Source of the DNA: a bacterium
GTDB lineage: Bacteria > Verrucomicrobiota > Verrucomicrobiia > Limisphaerales > RI-55
Length of the DNA stretch: 64,000 bases
Assembly: GCA_016124235.1 (NCBI GenBank)
Contig: WGOC01000005.1
Coordinates: 18,714-82,713 of the forward strand
Direction: 5' to 3'
The translations under genes and the position numbers were made by a program. The notes beneath the pieces are model-generated. The model made no database searches and was not told the DNA's origin. It saw only the letters and a program-made list of their open reading frames with translations. This document shows positions 10,303 to 20,210 of this stretch, piece after piece. Within the stretch, counting starts at the first letter, position 1, and every line of letters begins with the position of its first letter.

Positions 10303-13300
10303 TCAAAGCTCCACGGTCAACACGATGGTTGTCCCCTTGCCCGGTTCGCTGTTGATGGACAAGCCACCACCAAGTCGTTCCATTCGCGTGCGCATGTTGC
10401 CGAGTCCATTGCCGCCGCCGGCTCGGGATCGACCGTTGCCTGCGGAATCGAATCCGCGGCCATTGTCGCGCACGATGATCGTAAACCGATTTTCCTCCAG
10501 TTTCACTTCCAGATGCACTTCGGATGCGCCGGAGTGATTGACGATGTTGTTCAGCGCTTCCTTGAATACCAGCAGCAGTTCGTGGCGAACCTGCGGTTCC
10601 ACCGGCAGTTCCGGCAAGCCCACCGGACATTTTACCCGCACGGCGATACCGGCCACCTGCAGAACTTCTTCGCCCACCTGACACAGAAACTCCGCCAGCC
10701 CACGCAACGTGTCGTTCTTGGGATTCGTCGTCCAAACGATTTCCCCCAACGTCTGCAATGCTGCCCGCGCGACGTTGGCCATTTTCTCCAAGAGCGGAAT
10801 CATGGGTGCGCCTGGTTCTGCTTTTTCGCGCGACATTTCTGTGAGCAGTTTGATCTGGGTAATCAGGTTTCCGATCTCGTCGTGAATATCCCGTGCGATG
10901 CGTTCGCGTTCACGGGTCAATGTCTCAAGTTTATCAAGGCGCTGAAATCGGCCAACGATCGAAAGCCGCCAGCGATGCGCCGAATATCCCAAGCCAAGGA
11001 TCACCACCGCAAACGCACACCAAAACCAAAGCGTTTCGTAGTAACGCGGTAACACGACAAATGAAAAGCCAGCGATCGTTGGACTGACTTTGCCATGATG
11101 ATCTGCCGCCTTGACTTCAAAATGATATTCACCGGGTCGAAGATTTGTGTACGTGCAAGTTCGTCGATTGCCCTTGTCCTGCCAGTGACCGTCCATTCCC
11201 GACATGCGCACCCAAAAATGCACCTTGCGTGGGGCGTTGAAATTATTCGCAGTATAACGAATTTCGACGGATCGGGCGCGGCCGGGCGCGAGCACAAAGT
11301 TCTTGTCCAGCTCGCCGAGTGCAGCTCGCCGCTGATCGATGCCGTTGTCGAACTCCATTTGGTTATCAATTAACACGGTTTCAATCACGGGCGGCGCCGA
11401 ATTGCTGGCGATCGAATCACGAAATCGGGCCGGATCGATTGCCACGACGCCGTTGATCGTGGGAAACCAGAGACGGCCATCGGAAGTTTTGCAACCAGCC
11501 GGCTGCCGCTCACCGTTCGTTTCGGAACTGAGCATACCATCCGCTTCACCAAGAGCGAAGACGCTGAACGAACTCGCCTTACCGTCGGCTACAGCGTTGA
11601 GTTCACGGGGATCAATTCGATAAATTCCCTTGAGACCGCTGAACCAAAGCATGCCATCATCATCTTCCAGGATCATGTTGATCGTTGGCTCCGGATAACC
11701 ATTGGCAGTTGTGAAATTGAAGAACTTTCCGTCTTTGTATCGACTTAATCCATTGGCGGTGCCAATCCAAAATGTACCAGGCGGGCTCTCGAGAATGGTC
11801 CAGGCGTTCTCGTCGATAAACCCCGTTCGGGAAGTAAATGTCTCCCAGTTGGTGCTGCTCAGCCGAACGAGTCCAGTTCCTGCAGTTCCTAACCAAATTC
11901 CACCCGTGGAATCTTCGAAACAACAACGAACATCAACTGCCCTGTGAAAATGATTTGACGTGACGTTTTCAAAACGAGTGGTTGCCAAATCGTAGAGCCA
12001 CGCACCTGTTTTTGTGCCGATCCATAGACGCCTTTGATGGTCCATCGAAAGGCAAGAGGTGGTAACGTCCATAGACCCGGGAATATTGGGTAGGCCGGCC
12101 GGCCCATCATGGAGGTTCCTCAATACCTTGGGTCCCAGTCCGCCGAGATTCAGAAATATTTCTTTCGTGGTCTTTGCCGAGATCCCTGTCACCGAGTAGC
12201 GTGCGTTGTCGGCAAAGGGGAAGGTACTCGTGACATTATTTGAGATGATCATCAGATGTGCTCCCAAGCCCGCCAGCACGACGTCATTTGTAGTGCTGGT
12301 GATTGTAAAGACGAACCGTCCCGGAAATTGCGAACTACTGCTTTGATAACTCCGAACCGGACGCTCAACCAATTGGAACAAGCCTTCTTCAGCTCCAACC
12401 CAAAATGTGCCGTCCCGACTCTGGAACATACAGACTACCCCGGTAACAGCGTGAAGATGATTTAATCGAATCTCTGCGACCTTATTGGTCTCCCAACAGC
12501 CGATCGCCCCTAACTCGGTTGTAAACCATACTCGATCATTGTGATCCTTGAAGATGGGCGTCCAAAGGGTGAATCCGTCATTGTCACCTTCTTCTCCCAG
12601 CGTTTTTGCAATGCTCCATGTTCCACCTCGATTGCGCCCGGATCTGGTCTGAAAGCACTCAACCTCGCGCAGAAATCTCGCCCACACTCGGCCGGCAAAA
12701 TCGCGAGTTGGAAGCACCTTGGCTCCCGCTACCGGCCAAGGAGATAATCCTGGAGGATCGACAACGAAGGACTCAAATTGGCCGTTGGTTGAATTGAATC
12801 GCCAGGTTGATCGATCCGCCAGTTGTAGCGTGACCTCACCGTAATCGGAACAGAGCTGAGAAACCTGCAATGGGCCTTTCCAATCCTCTTGATGAAAGCA
12901 CTCAAATTGATGGTTCCTGTAACGTGCTACGCCGCATTCTGTGGAAACCCAGAGAGTCCCATTTGCAAGGACTATCAGTTTCCAAATGCGATCATCAGGT
13001 AGTCCCTCGTTCTTTGTGAACCGCGAAAATTGACCATTCGAATAACGCAGAAGGCCCAATTTTGTGCCGATCCACAAATTGCCCTCAAGATCAGTTTCCA
13101 AGGCTCTAATATCGACGTCGCCAGTCCCGAGCTCCGGAGTGTTTGACTGGTTGAACACCTCAAATCGATTTCCATCAAACCTGACCAATCCGAAGTACGT
13201 TCCCAACCAAAGATAACCATCCGGTGTCTGCGCGATGCTTTGCACGCGGTTGGCGGGCAGGCCGTTCTCTGCATTCCAAAATCGAATGCGATATTGCGAA

Positions 13301-13548
13301 GTGACATCACGAACCTTGAAATCCTTTTCGCTTTCCGCAGCACGACCACATAGGGCTCCGCTTAAAAGCAACACAAAAATGACCACGAGGTGCCAGACAT
13401 TCGATCCGCCAGCGCGCTTGGGGCGAAACGAAACTTCGTTGACCAATCCCTTCCAGATCATTTTGAAATGCCAAATGAACCAGAGCCCAGGCTGGCTCGC
13501 TGGTTTCCTCGCGAATACTCCGTCTGCTACAAACTCCACGCATCGCAT
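10303..13548 (-). CDS. Sensor histidine kinase with two-component-regulator beta-propeller, Y_Y_Y, HisKA_3 and HATPase domains
   Basis: Repeated 'GYLWLGTYFGLVRFDG', 'GNLWIGTKLGLLRYSNG' motifs; RERIARDIHDEIGNLITQIKLL; HATPase DNGRGFDSAGN...GNGLGNMRTRMERLGG. Start may be internal. Confidence 0.92.
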   Translation of the reverse strand: MRCVEFVADGVFARKPASQPGLWFIWHFKMIWKGLVNEVSFRPKRAGGSNVWHLVVIFVLLLSGALCGRAAESEKDFKVRDVTSQYRIRFWNAENGLPANRVQSIAQTPDGYLWLGTYFGLVRFDGNRFEVFNQSNTPELGTGDVDIRALETDLEGNLWIGTKLGLLRYSNGQFSRFTKNEGLPDDRIWKLIVLANGTLWVSTECGVARYRNHQFECFHQEDWKGPLQVSQLCSDYGEVTLQLADRSTWRFNSTNGQFESFVVDPPGLSPWPVAGAKVLPTRDFAGRVWARFLREVECFQTRSGRNRGGTWSIAKTLGEEGDNDGFTLWTPIFKDHNDRVWFTTELGAIGCWETNKVAEIRLNHLHAVTGVVCMFQSRDGTFWVGAEEGLFQLVERPVRSYQSSSSQFPGRFVFTITSTTNDVVLAGLGAHLMIISNNVTSTFPFADNARYSVTGISAKTTKEIFLNLGGLGPKVLRNLHDGPAGLPNIPGSMDVTTSCLSMDHQRRLWIGTKTGAWLYDLATTRFENVTSNHFHRAVDVRCCFEDSTGGIWLGTAGTGLVRLSSTNWETFTSRTGFIDENAWTILESPPGTFWIGTANGLSRYKDGKFFNFTTANGYPEPTINMILEDDDGMLWFSGLKGIYRIDPRELNAVADGKASSFSVFALGEADGMLSSETNGERQPAGCKTSDGRLWFPTINGVVAIDPARFRDSIASNSAPPVIETVLIDNQMEFDNGIDQRRAALGELDKNFVLAPGRARSVEIRYTANNFNAPRKVHFWVRMSGMDGHWQDKGNRRTCTYTNLRPGEYHFEVKAADHHGKVSPTIAGFSFVVLPRYYETLWFWCAFAVVILGLGYSAHRWRLSIVGRFQRLDKLETLTRERERIARDIHDEIGNLITQIKLLTEMSREKAEPGAPMIPLLEKMANVARAALQTLGEIVWTTNPKNDTLRGLAEFLCQVGEEVLQVAGIAVRVKCPVGLPELPVEPQVRHELLLVFKEALNNIVNHSGASEVHLEVKLEENRFTIIVRDNGRGFDSAGNGRSRAGGGNGLGNMRTRMERLGGGLSINSEPGKGTTIVLTVEL

Positions 13549-13717
13549 CTTTGTGTGATTCGGTCACCGGGAGAACAAAAATCTTCTTAGAATCTCGAAC
13601 GCAAACGCATAGGCGGCTTCAGCGGATCGAAATCCAATGCTTGCGATCCCGTGGTGTTCCATAATCAACCGCCGCGTTGTATCCGGCCGACGCGCCGATT
13701 ACTCTGGATCCCACAGC

Positions 13718-14863
13718 ATGCAGCGACGGGCAAAACGAGTTCTCCTGGCGCTCGGTTGGTATGATTACCGACTGCATCGCGGAATCGAAAAGTATGCACT
13801 GGAACATCACTGGCACCTCTTCGGAAATCTCGCCCGGGAAAAGGTCCTGCCCTGGGGCTGGGAAGGCGATGGTGTGCTCGCCTGGTTGGGCGCCGGCGAC
13901 GACATCGCGGATTTCGTCATCGGCGTTGATCGACCCACCGTGGATTTCAGCCTGCGCCGGGCGCATCTGCCCTTCGCGCGCGTGTTGGAAGATCACTCCC
14001 ACGCAGCGCAGTTGGTGGCCGAGCATTTTCTTTCGCGCGGATTCAAACACTTCGCCTTTTACAGCGACGCGGAGAATTGGTCCTACGAAGAACGTGGTCA
14101 GGCGTTCCGAAATGTACTGCGCGAAGTCGGCTACGATTGCGATTGGCTGCGTTGGCATTCGTCGCGATCTTATCGGGTGGATCGACTGCAATGGCAGCAC
14201 AAGGTCGCTTGGCTGTCCGAGCAACTCCGCCAACTTTCCCGCCCGCTGGCTATGTTCGCTGCAAATGACGAACAGGCGCTCGATGTGTTGGAGGCGGCGA
14301 ATCGTGTCGGCCTCACTGTCCCCGACGAAGTGGCGATCGTTGGAGCTGAAAATTACCTGCTCGCGCCGGAAGCGATGTCCACGCCGATTTCCAGCGTCGA
14401 TACCAATCTGGAACTGCTGGGCTATCGCGGAGCCGCGCTCCTGGACCAATTGATGAAGGGCAAACCGTTGCCCAAGCAACCATTGCGCCTACCGGCCGCG
14501 GGCGTCGTTACGCGTCAAAGCAGTGATTTGATTGCGGTGAAACATCGTGGTGTGGCGGAGGCAATGAAGTTCCTGCGCGCGCACGCCCACGAACGGATCA
14601 GCGTGGATGATCTCGCCCGCGTGGCCGCGATGTCACGTCGGGCGGTGCATCAGGCATTCGTCGATACTCTCGGCCGCACACCTGGCCAGGAACTGCGCCG
14701 GCATCGCATTGAAATCGCCAAGCGCACCCTCCGTGAATCCACCGACAAGATCGAGGAAATCGCCCGGCGTTGTGGTTTTCAAAGTGCCAACAGTTTCAAC
14801 GTGGCTTTCAAGCACGCGACATCCCTGTCACCCAAACAATTTCGTGAATCCACCCGGAACTGA
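13718..14863 (+). CDS. XylR-type transcriptional regulator (LacI-like sensor domain + AraC HTH)
   Basis: ORF track starts at 13637; start at MQRRAKRVLLALGWYDY (13718) preferred. C-terminal AraC HTH: IEIAKRTLRESTDKIEEIARRCGFQSANSFNVAFKHATSLSPKQFR. Confidence 0.88.
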   Translation: MQRRAKRVLLALGWYDYRLHRGIEKYALEHHWHLFGNLAREKVLPWGWEGDGVLAWLGAGDDIADFVIGVDRPTVDFSLRRAHLPFARVLEDHSHAAQLVAEHFLSRGFKHFAFYSDAENWSYEERGQAFRNVLREVGYDCDWLRWHSSRSYRVDRLQWQHKVAWLSEQLRQLSRPLAMFAANDEQALDVLEAANRVGLTVPDEVAIVGAENYLLAPEAMSTPISSVDTNLELLGYRGAALLDQLMKGKPLPKQPLRLPAAGVVTRQSSDLIAVKHRGVAEAMKFLRAHAHERISVDDLARVAAMSRRAVHQAFVDTLGRTPGQELRRHRIEIAKRTLRESTDKIEEIARRCGFQSANSFNVAFKHATSLSPKQFRESTRN

Positions 14864-14918
14864 GGTCAGGAAATCACCTCGGCTCATCCGCCGATTTTTC
14901 AAACACAATTGCAGGATT

Positions 14919-14950
14919 TAACGGTTTCGCCGCAGGCCGAAACACGGTTA
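14919..14950. promoter_or_regulatory. Inverted repeat TAACG-GTTTCG-(8 nt)-CGAAAC-acg-GTTA between regulator and GH28 operon
   Basis: Seen directly: taacggtttcgccgcaggccgaaacacggtta; perfect 6-8-6 core (GTTTCG/CGAAAC) with outer TAAC/GTTA arms. Operator versus terminator not resolved. Confidence 0.45.
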
Positions 14951-15061
14951 AGCTGGACGCTCGCCCAACGCCAGAAATGAACGTGAATACTCGCCCCAAC
15001 TGCCTCCTGAACCGGAGCGCACAGGATTCCATCCGATCGCCGGCCCCATGATTGACTCGCA

Positions 15062-16615
15062 ATGAAATTGATTTCCAAACTGACTCTCGCGTTGATTTTG
15101 ATGGCCGGCAACGCACCGCGCGCCGCGGAGACGCGCAATCATTTCAACATCCTCGATTACGGCGCCGTCGCCAGTTGGGATACAAAATCCACGGACGCCA
15201 TTCGCAAAGCCATCGACGCTGCGTCGGCCGTCGGCGGCGGAACGGTGCACATTCCTGCCGGTCATTTCCTCACTGGTCCGATCCACCTGAAGAGCAACAT
15301 CACGCTGTTCCTCGAAGCCGGAGCGCATGTGAAATTCAGCACCAACTTCGACGACTACTTGCCGATGGTTCCGTCCCGTTTCGAGGGTGTCGAAGTCATG
15401 AACTTTTCACCGCTGATTTATGCGAAGGACGCGACCAACATTTCGATTCGTGGCCGCGGCACGCTCGATGGCCAGGGCCAGGCGTGGTGGGCCTATTTGG
15501 ACGAAGTGAAAAAACAAAAGAGCGACTCCGAGAAATCGCGCTGGCAACGCGAGTTTCGGAAGATGAATCCCAACACGGCAATTTCGACCACCGTGTCGGG
15601 CGGCGTGCCTCTGGACTTTTTGCGACCGCCGATGATCCAGCCCTACAACTGCACCAACCTGCTCGTTGAAGGTGTGTTCATCACGAACTCGCCCTTCTGG
15701 ACGGTCACGCCGGTTTATTGCGACAACGTGAGCATCCAGTCGGTCACCATTCGCAATGATGCACACGGTCCAAACACTGACGGCATCAATCCCGATTCGT
15801 GCCGCAACGTGCGCATCGCGAATTGCTACATCAGCGTGGGCGACGATTGCATCACCATCAAATCCGGTCGCGACGAGGATGGGCGCCGCGTCGGCCGTCC
15901 GGCGGAGAATTACACGATCATGAATTGCGTCATGGCCAACGGCCACGGCGGCGTGGTGATCGGCAGCGAGATGTCCGGCGGAGTGAAAAACATCACGATC
16001 GCGAGCTGCATCTTTGACGGGACGGATCGCGGCATCCGGTTGAAGTCGACTCGCGGTCGCGGCGGCGTGGTCGAGGACATTCGCGTGAGCAACATCGTCA
16101 TGCGCAACATTCGCGATCAGGCGATTCGGATCAACATGCGCTACACCAAAACCGAGCCCGAACCCATTTCCGAACGCACGCCGGTCTTCCGCAATATCCG
16201 CATCAACGGACTGACCGGCGACGCCAAAACCGCCGGCGAGCTGATCGGGCTCGAAGAACTTCCGCTCGAGGGCATATCGTTCACGGATGTCCGGCTCGAC
16301 ACGCAAACTGGCTTCACCATGACAAACGTGAAGGACATCACGTTCGACGGTGTCACGGTCAATACAGCCAACGGACCCGCGCTCAAAGTGAATCACGGCG
16401 AAGCGTTGGAATTAAGGGGATTCAAGACGCTGCAAGCCCACGACAAAACGCCGATCGTGGAACTGAACGATGTTAAGCGAGCCTACGTTCACGGTTGCAC
16501 GGCACCCTCTGGCGCGGACGTGTTCATTTCCGCTGACGCTTCCTCACGCAGTGAGCTCAAATTAGGAGACAACAATCTCGACCACTCCACGGTCTCCATC
16601 GTGGAAAGCAAGTAG
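15062..16615 (+). CDS. Glycoside hydrolase family 28 (polygalacturonase-like)
   Basis: FNILDYGAVASWDTKSTDAIRKAIDAA; NTDGINPDSCRNVRIANCYISVGDDCITIKSG; GHGGVVIGSEMSGGVKN; RGIRLKSTRGRGG. Confidence 0.95.
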   Translation: MKLISKLTLALILMAGNAPRAAETRNHFNILDYGAVASWDTKSTDAIRKAIDAASAVGGGTVHIPAGHFLTGPIHLKSNITLFLEAGAHVKFSTNFDDYLPMVPSRFEGVEVMNFSPLIYAKDATNISIRGRGTLDGQGQAWWAYLDEVKKQKSDSEKSRWQREFRKMNPNTAISTTVSGGVPLDFLRPPMIQPYNCTNLLVEGVFITNSPFWTVTPVYCDNVSIQSVTIRNDAHGPNTDGINPDSCRNVRIANCYISVGDDCITIKSGRDEDGRRVGRPAENYTIMNCVMANGHGGVVIGSEMSGGVKNITIASCIFDGTDRGIRLKSTRGRGGVVEDIRVSNIVMRNIRDQAIRINMRYTKTEPEPISERTPVFRNIRINGLTGDAKTAGELIGLEELPLEGISFTDVRLDTQTGFTMTNVKDITFDGVTVNTANGPALKVNHGEALELRGFKTLQAHDKTPIVELNDVKRAYVHGCTAPSGADVFISADASSRSELKLGDNNLDHSTVSIVESK

Positions 16616-16619
16616 ACTC

Positions 16620-17375
16620 ATGAACCGCACACGCTTTTGGCTCCCGTTACTTATTGCAGTTCTGATGTCCTGCGGCGCCGTCGCCGCCGAGCCGGTCACA
16701 CTCTTCATGATTGGCGATTCGACGATGGCGAACAAACCGGTCATTCCCGAAAACCCGGAGCGTGGTTGGGGCCAGCTTTTACAAATGTATTTCCAATCCG
16801 ACGTCACCGTGGAGAACCACGCGGTGAATGGGCGCAGTTCCAAAAGCTTTCGGGACGAGGGCCGCTGGCAACCGATTCTTGATCGCATGAAACCGGGCGA
16901 CTGGGTGATTATTCAATTCGGACACAACGACGAAAAGCCGGACGCGGCCCGCCACACCGATCCGTTCGGAAGTTACACCGAAAACCTCCGGCAATACGTA
17001 GCGGACACGCGCGCGCACGGCGCTCATCCGATTCTCGCGACGCCGACCGTTCGGCGGAACTTTGACAAGGATGGCGTTCTGCAACCCACTCACGGCGATT
17101 ATCCGGAGGCCGTTCGCAAACTGGCCAAGGAGTTGAACGTTCCGCTCCTGGAAATGACCGGGCGCTCACGTGAGCTGCTCGTTCGGCTCGGCAAGGAACG
17201 GTCGGAGAAACTCTTCCTCTGGGCGTCGCCCGGAGAATACGCACGCTTCCCAAAAGGCAATTCCGACAACACACACTTCAACGCATTGGGCGCCACCCGC
17301 ATGTGCGATCTCGCCGTCGCGGAGATCCAGGCCAAGATTCCGGATCTCGCCATGCACTTGAAATCACGCCATTAA
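16620..17375 (+). CDS. Rhamnogalacturonan acetylesterase-like SGNH hydrolase (CE12-type)
   Basis: GDSTMANKP, NGRSSKSFRDEGRW, IIQFGHNDEKP, DNTHFNALGATRMCDLAV. Confidence 0.9.
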   Translation: MNRTRFWLPLLIAVLMSCGAVAAEPVTLFMIGDSTMANKPVIPENPERGWGQLLQMYFQSDVTVENHAVNGRSSKSFRDEGRWQPILDRMKPGDWVIIQFGHNDEKPDAARHTDPFGSYTENLRQYVADTRAHGAHPILATPTVRRNFDKDGVLQPTHGDYPEAVRKLAKELNVPLLEMTGRSRELLVRLGKERSEKLFLWASPGEYARFPKGNSDNTHFNALGATRMCDLAVAEIQAKIPDLAMHLKSRH

Positions 17376-17382
17376 TCGGAGC

Positions 17383-18381
17383 ATGTCAGCACGCGCAAAA
17401 CACTTCGGCTCAACCATCATCCTGACGATGATGGCGCTGATACTTTGCCTGACCGCCGGCTGTCGCAACAAATCGTCGGTCGTCGTTCTGCGGCTGGCGC
17501 ACACGCTCGACACCAAGCATCCGGTGCACGCCGCGCTCGAGCACATGGCCGCCGAATTGGAAAAAGCGTCCAACGGAAAAATGCGGATCGACATCTACCC
17601 CGGCGGACAACTCGGCTCCGAGCGCGAGACGATCGAACTTCTCCAACTCGGCGCGATCGACATGGTCAAGACCTCCACCTCTCCGCTCGAAGGGTTCGTT
17701 CCCGGCATGGCGGTCTTTGGCATTCCGTACGTCTTTCGAGATCAGGATCATTTCTGGAACGTTCTCAACGGCAAGGTCGGTAAACAGTTGCTCGAACTCG
17801 GCGTGAACAAGAAGCTGCGCGGTCTTTGTTATTACGACGCCGGCAGCCGGAGTTTTTACACCAAGGATCGTCCGATCAATTCCCCCGCCGATCTCAAAGG
17901 CTTGAAGATCCGCGTTCAAAACAGCAGTACTTCGATCAAGATGATTCAGGCGATGGGTGGCGCCGCGACGCCGATTGCCTTCGGTGAACTTTACACAGCG
18001 CTTGATCAGGGCGTGGTCGACGGTGCGGAAAACAATCCGCCCAGCTTTCTCACGTCGCGCCATTACGAGGTCTGCAAATACTATTCGCTCGACGAACACA
18101 CCATGGTGCCGGACGTCCTCCTGATCAGCACCGAAACGTGGAACCGATTGACCGAGGAACAACGCGGCTGGTTGCAGGCAGCCGCCGATGCGTCGGTGAA
18201 ATTTGAACGCGAGCTCTGGAATCAAAAGACCCAGGACGCACTCGATCAACTCGCGGCGAACGGAGTCAAAATCATCCACCAGGACAAGCAGCCGTTTCGC
18301 GACGCCGTCAAGGAACTTCAAGATTCTTTCGAAGGAACCGAGGCGGGCCGCTGGATGGAAGCCGTATTGGAGCAAAAGTAA
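17383..18381 (+). CDS. TRAP transporter substrate-binding protein, DctP family
   Basis: LRLAHTLDTKHPVHAALEHMAAELEKAS...IDIYPGGQLGSERETIELLQLGAIDMVKTS...GLKIRVQNSSTSIKMIQAMGGAATPIAFGELYTALDQGVVDGAENN. Confidence 0.95.
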   Translation: MSARAKHFGSTIILTMMALILCLTAGCRNKSSVVVLRLAHTLDTKHPVHAALEHMAAELEKASNGKMRIDIYPGGQLGSERETIELLQLGAIDMVKTSTSPLEGFVPGMAVFGIPYVFRDQDHFWNVLNGKVGKQLLELGVNKKLRGLCYYDAGSRSFYTKDRPINSPADLKGLKIRVQNSSTSIKMIQAMGGAATPIAFGELYTALDQGVVDGAENNPPSFLTSRHYEVCKYYSLDEHTMVPDVLLISTETWNRLTEEQRGWLQAAADASVKFERELWNQKTQDALDQLAANGVKIIHQDKQPFRDAVKELQDSFEGTEAGRWMEAVLEQK

Positions 18382-18893
18382 TGTTCAAGTTACTCGTCCA
18401 ACTCAAAGTACGATTGGTGACCGCTCTTGAACGATTGCTGATCGTTTTGGTCGCCGGTCTCGTGCTCGACGTACTCTGGCAGGTCGCATCGCGATTTCTT
18501 CTGCGCAGTCCGAGTTCGTGGACCGATGAACTCGCCACGCTGCTCATCATCTGGGTCGCCATGCTCGGCGCAAGCGTCGCGTTCATTCGCAATCATCATC
18601 TCGGCGTTGACTACTTTGTCGGGAAGCTCGCACCTCGCGCGCGCCTGATCACGCAAATCATCGTGCAGGCGTTGATCGCCCTGTTCGCGGGCGTCATTTT
18701 GGTTTGGGGCGGTGCCAAACTGGTGGAGCTGACGCTGTTGACCGATCAAGTCTCCCCCGCGCTCGGTGTCAAGATGGGTTACGTTTACTTGGCCTTGCCG
18801 ATTAGTGGCGTCGTGATCTTGCTCGTTGCAATCGAAACGGCTGCCGAAAAACTTCGCACCTTGAAATCCCATCCCGTGGAGGACGCGCCATGA
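18381..18893 (+). CDS. TRAP transporter small permease, DctQ family
   Basis: Four-TM protein; SSWTDELATLLIIWVAMLGASVAFIRNHHLGVDYF; 1-nt overlap with DctP gene. Confidence 0.93.
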   Translation: MFKLLVQLKVRLVTALERLLIVLVAGLVLDVLWQVASRFLLRSPSSWTDELATLLIIWVAMLGASVAFIRNHHLGVDYFVGKLAPRARLITQIIVQALIALFAGVILVWGGAKLVELTLLTDQVSPALGVKMGYVYLALPISGVVILLVAIETAAEKLRTLKSHPVEDAP

Positions 18894-20194
18894 ACTCGCC
18901 CACACTCCTGATGGTGTTGCTTTTCGTGCTGTTTCTGCTGCTCGATGTGCCGGTGGCGGTAGCGATCTGCCTCTCGACTTTTGCCACGGCGGCGCTCGTG
19001 ATGGGAACGTTGGGAATCGCGGCCGCCACCATCGCCGAGCGAATGGCGACCGGCGTTTACAGCTTTTCGCTGCTGGCCATTCCGTTCTTTATCCTGAGCG
19101 GCTTACTAATGGGCCAGGGCGGCATCGCACGCCGGTTGACAGATCTCGCGTCAGCATTGGTTGGGCGTTTCCCCGGCGGACTCGCGTTTGTGAATGTTCT
19201 CTCGTGCATGTTGTTCGGCGCCGTCAGCGGCTCCGCGACGGCGGCGGTCTCTTCGATCGGCGGCTTCATTGTGCCCGAGATGGAACGCAATGGTTACAAC
19301 CGCGAATTTAGCGTTGCCCTGACGATCACTTCCGCGACCACCGGCCTATTGATCCCGCCCAGCAACATCATGATCGTTTACGCGCTCGTCTCGGGCGGCG
19401 CGGTCTCGATTGCGGCGCTGTTTATTGCGGGCATTTTGCCGGGAATCGTTTTCGGTGTCTTTCTCATGGTTGCCGCGGCAATCCTTTGCCGGCGGAACGG
19501 CTATGGCGCGTCGGACCCACAACCTCTTGGCGCAGTGTGGAAGGCCTTTCGCCGGGCGTTCCTCAGTTTGCTTTTGATCGTCGTCGTCCTCGGCGGAATC
19601 ATGAAAGGAATCTTCACCGCCACGGAAGCAGCCGCCATCGCCGTCGCCTACTCCTTCGTTTTATCCGTGCTGGTTTACCAGGAAGTATCGTGGAAGGACG
19701 TGCCGAACATTCTCCTGCAAACGGGCATCACCACCGCCGTTGTCTTTCTGCTTATCGCAACCTCAATGGCGATGTCCTGGATTCTGACGCTCGAGGAAAT
19801 TCCGCAAAAGGTTTCGGCCTACATGCTGAGCCTATCGAGTCAGCCCATCGTGATTCTATTGTTGATCAATCTGCTGCTGCTGATCGTGGGAACGTTCATG
19901 GACATGACGCCCGCCGTTTTGATTTTCACACCGATCTTCTGGCCGGTGGTGCAGAAGCTGGGAATGAGCCCAGTGCACTTCGGAATCATGCTGATCGCGA
20001 ACCTCTGCATTGGACTGTGTACGCCGCCGGTCGGCACGTGTTTGTTCGTCGGCTGCGGCGTCGGCAAGACCAGCATCGCCCGCGTGGTTCCGGCGGCGAT
20101 TCCATTTTTCATCGCTCTGATCGCCGCGTTGATGGTGGTGACTTTCGTTCCCGCGTTGAGCAACTGGCTTCCCGGCCTTTTCGGCATGAATTGA
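18890..20194 (+). CDS. TRAP transporter large permease, DctM family
   Basis: PFFILSGLLMGQGGIARRLTDLASALVGRFPGGLAFVNVLSCMLFGAVSGSATAAVSSIG; 4-nt overlap with DctQ gene. Confidence 0.95.
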   Translation: MNSPTLLMVLLFVLFLLLDVPVAVAICLSTFATAALVMGTLGIAAATIAERMATGVYSFSLLAIPFFILSGLLMGQGGIARRLTDLASALVGRFPGGLAFVNVLSCMLFGAVSGSATAAVSSIGGFIVPEMERNGYNREFSVALTITSATTGLLIPPSNIMIVYALVSGGAVSIAALFIAGILPGIVFGVFLMVAAAILCRRNGYGASDPQPLGAVWKAFRRAFLSLLLIVVVLGGIMKGIFTATEAAAIAVAYSFVLSVLVYQEVSWKDVPNILLQTGITTAVVFLLIATSMAMSWILTLEEIPQKVSAYMLSLSSQPIVILLLINLLLLIVGTFMDMTPAVLIFTPIFWPVVQKLGMSPVHFGIMLIANLCIGLCTPPVGTCLFVGCGVGKTSIARVVPAAIPFFIALIAALMVVTFVPALSNWLPGLFGMN

Positions 20195-20210
20195 TCACTC
20201 CATTTTCATT

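Noticed and set aside
15407-16396. 329-aa minus-strand ORF opposite GH28
   Set aside because: Antisense shadow of a strongly supported GH28 CDS; His/Arg/Asp-rich, no family motif.
17410-18375. 321-aa minus-strand ORF opposite the DctP gene
   Set aside because: Antisense shadow ORF in GC-rich DNA; real gene is on the plus strand.
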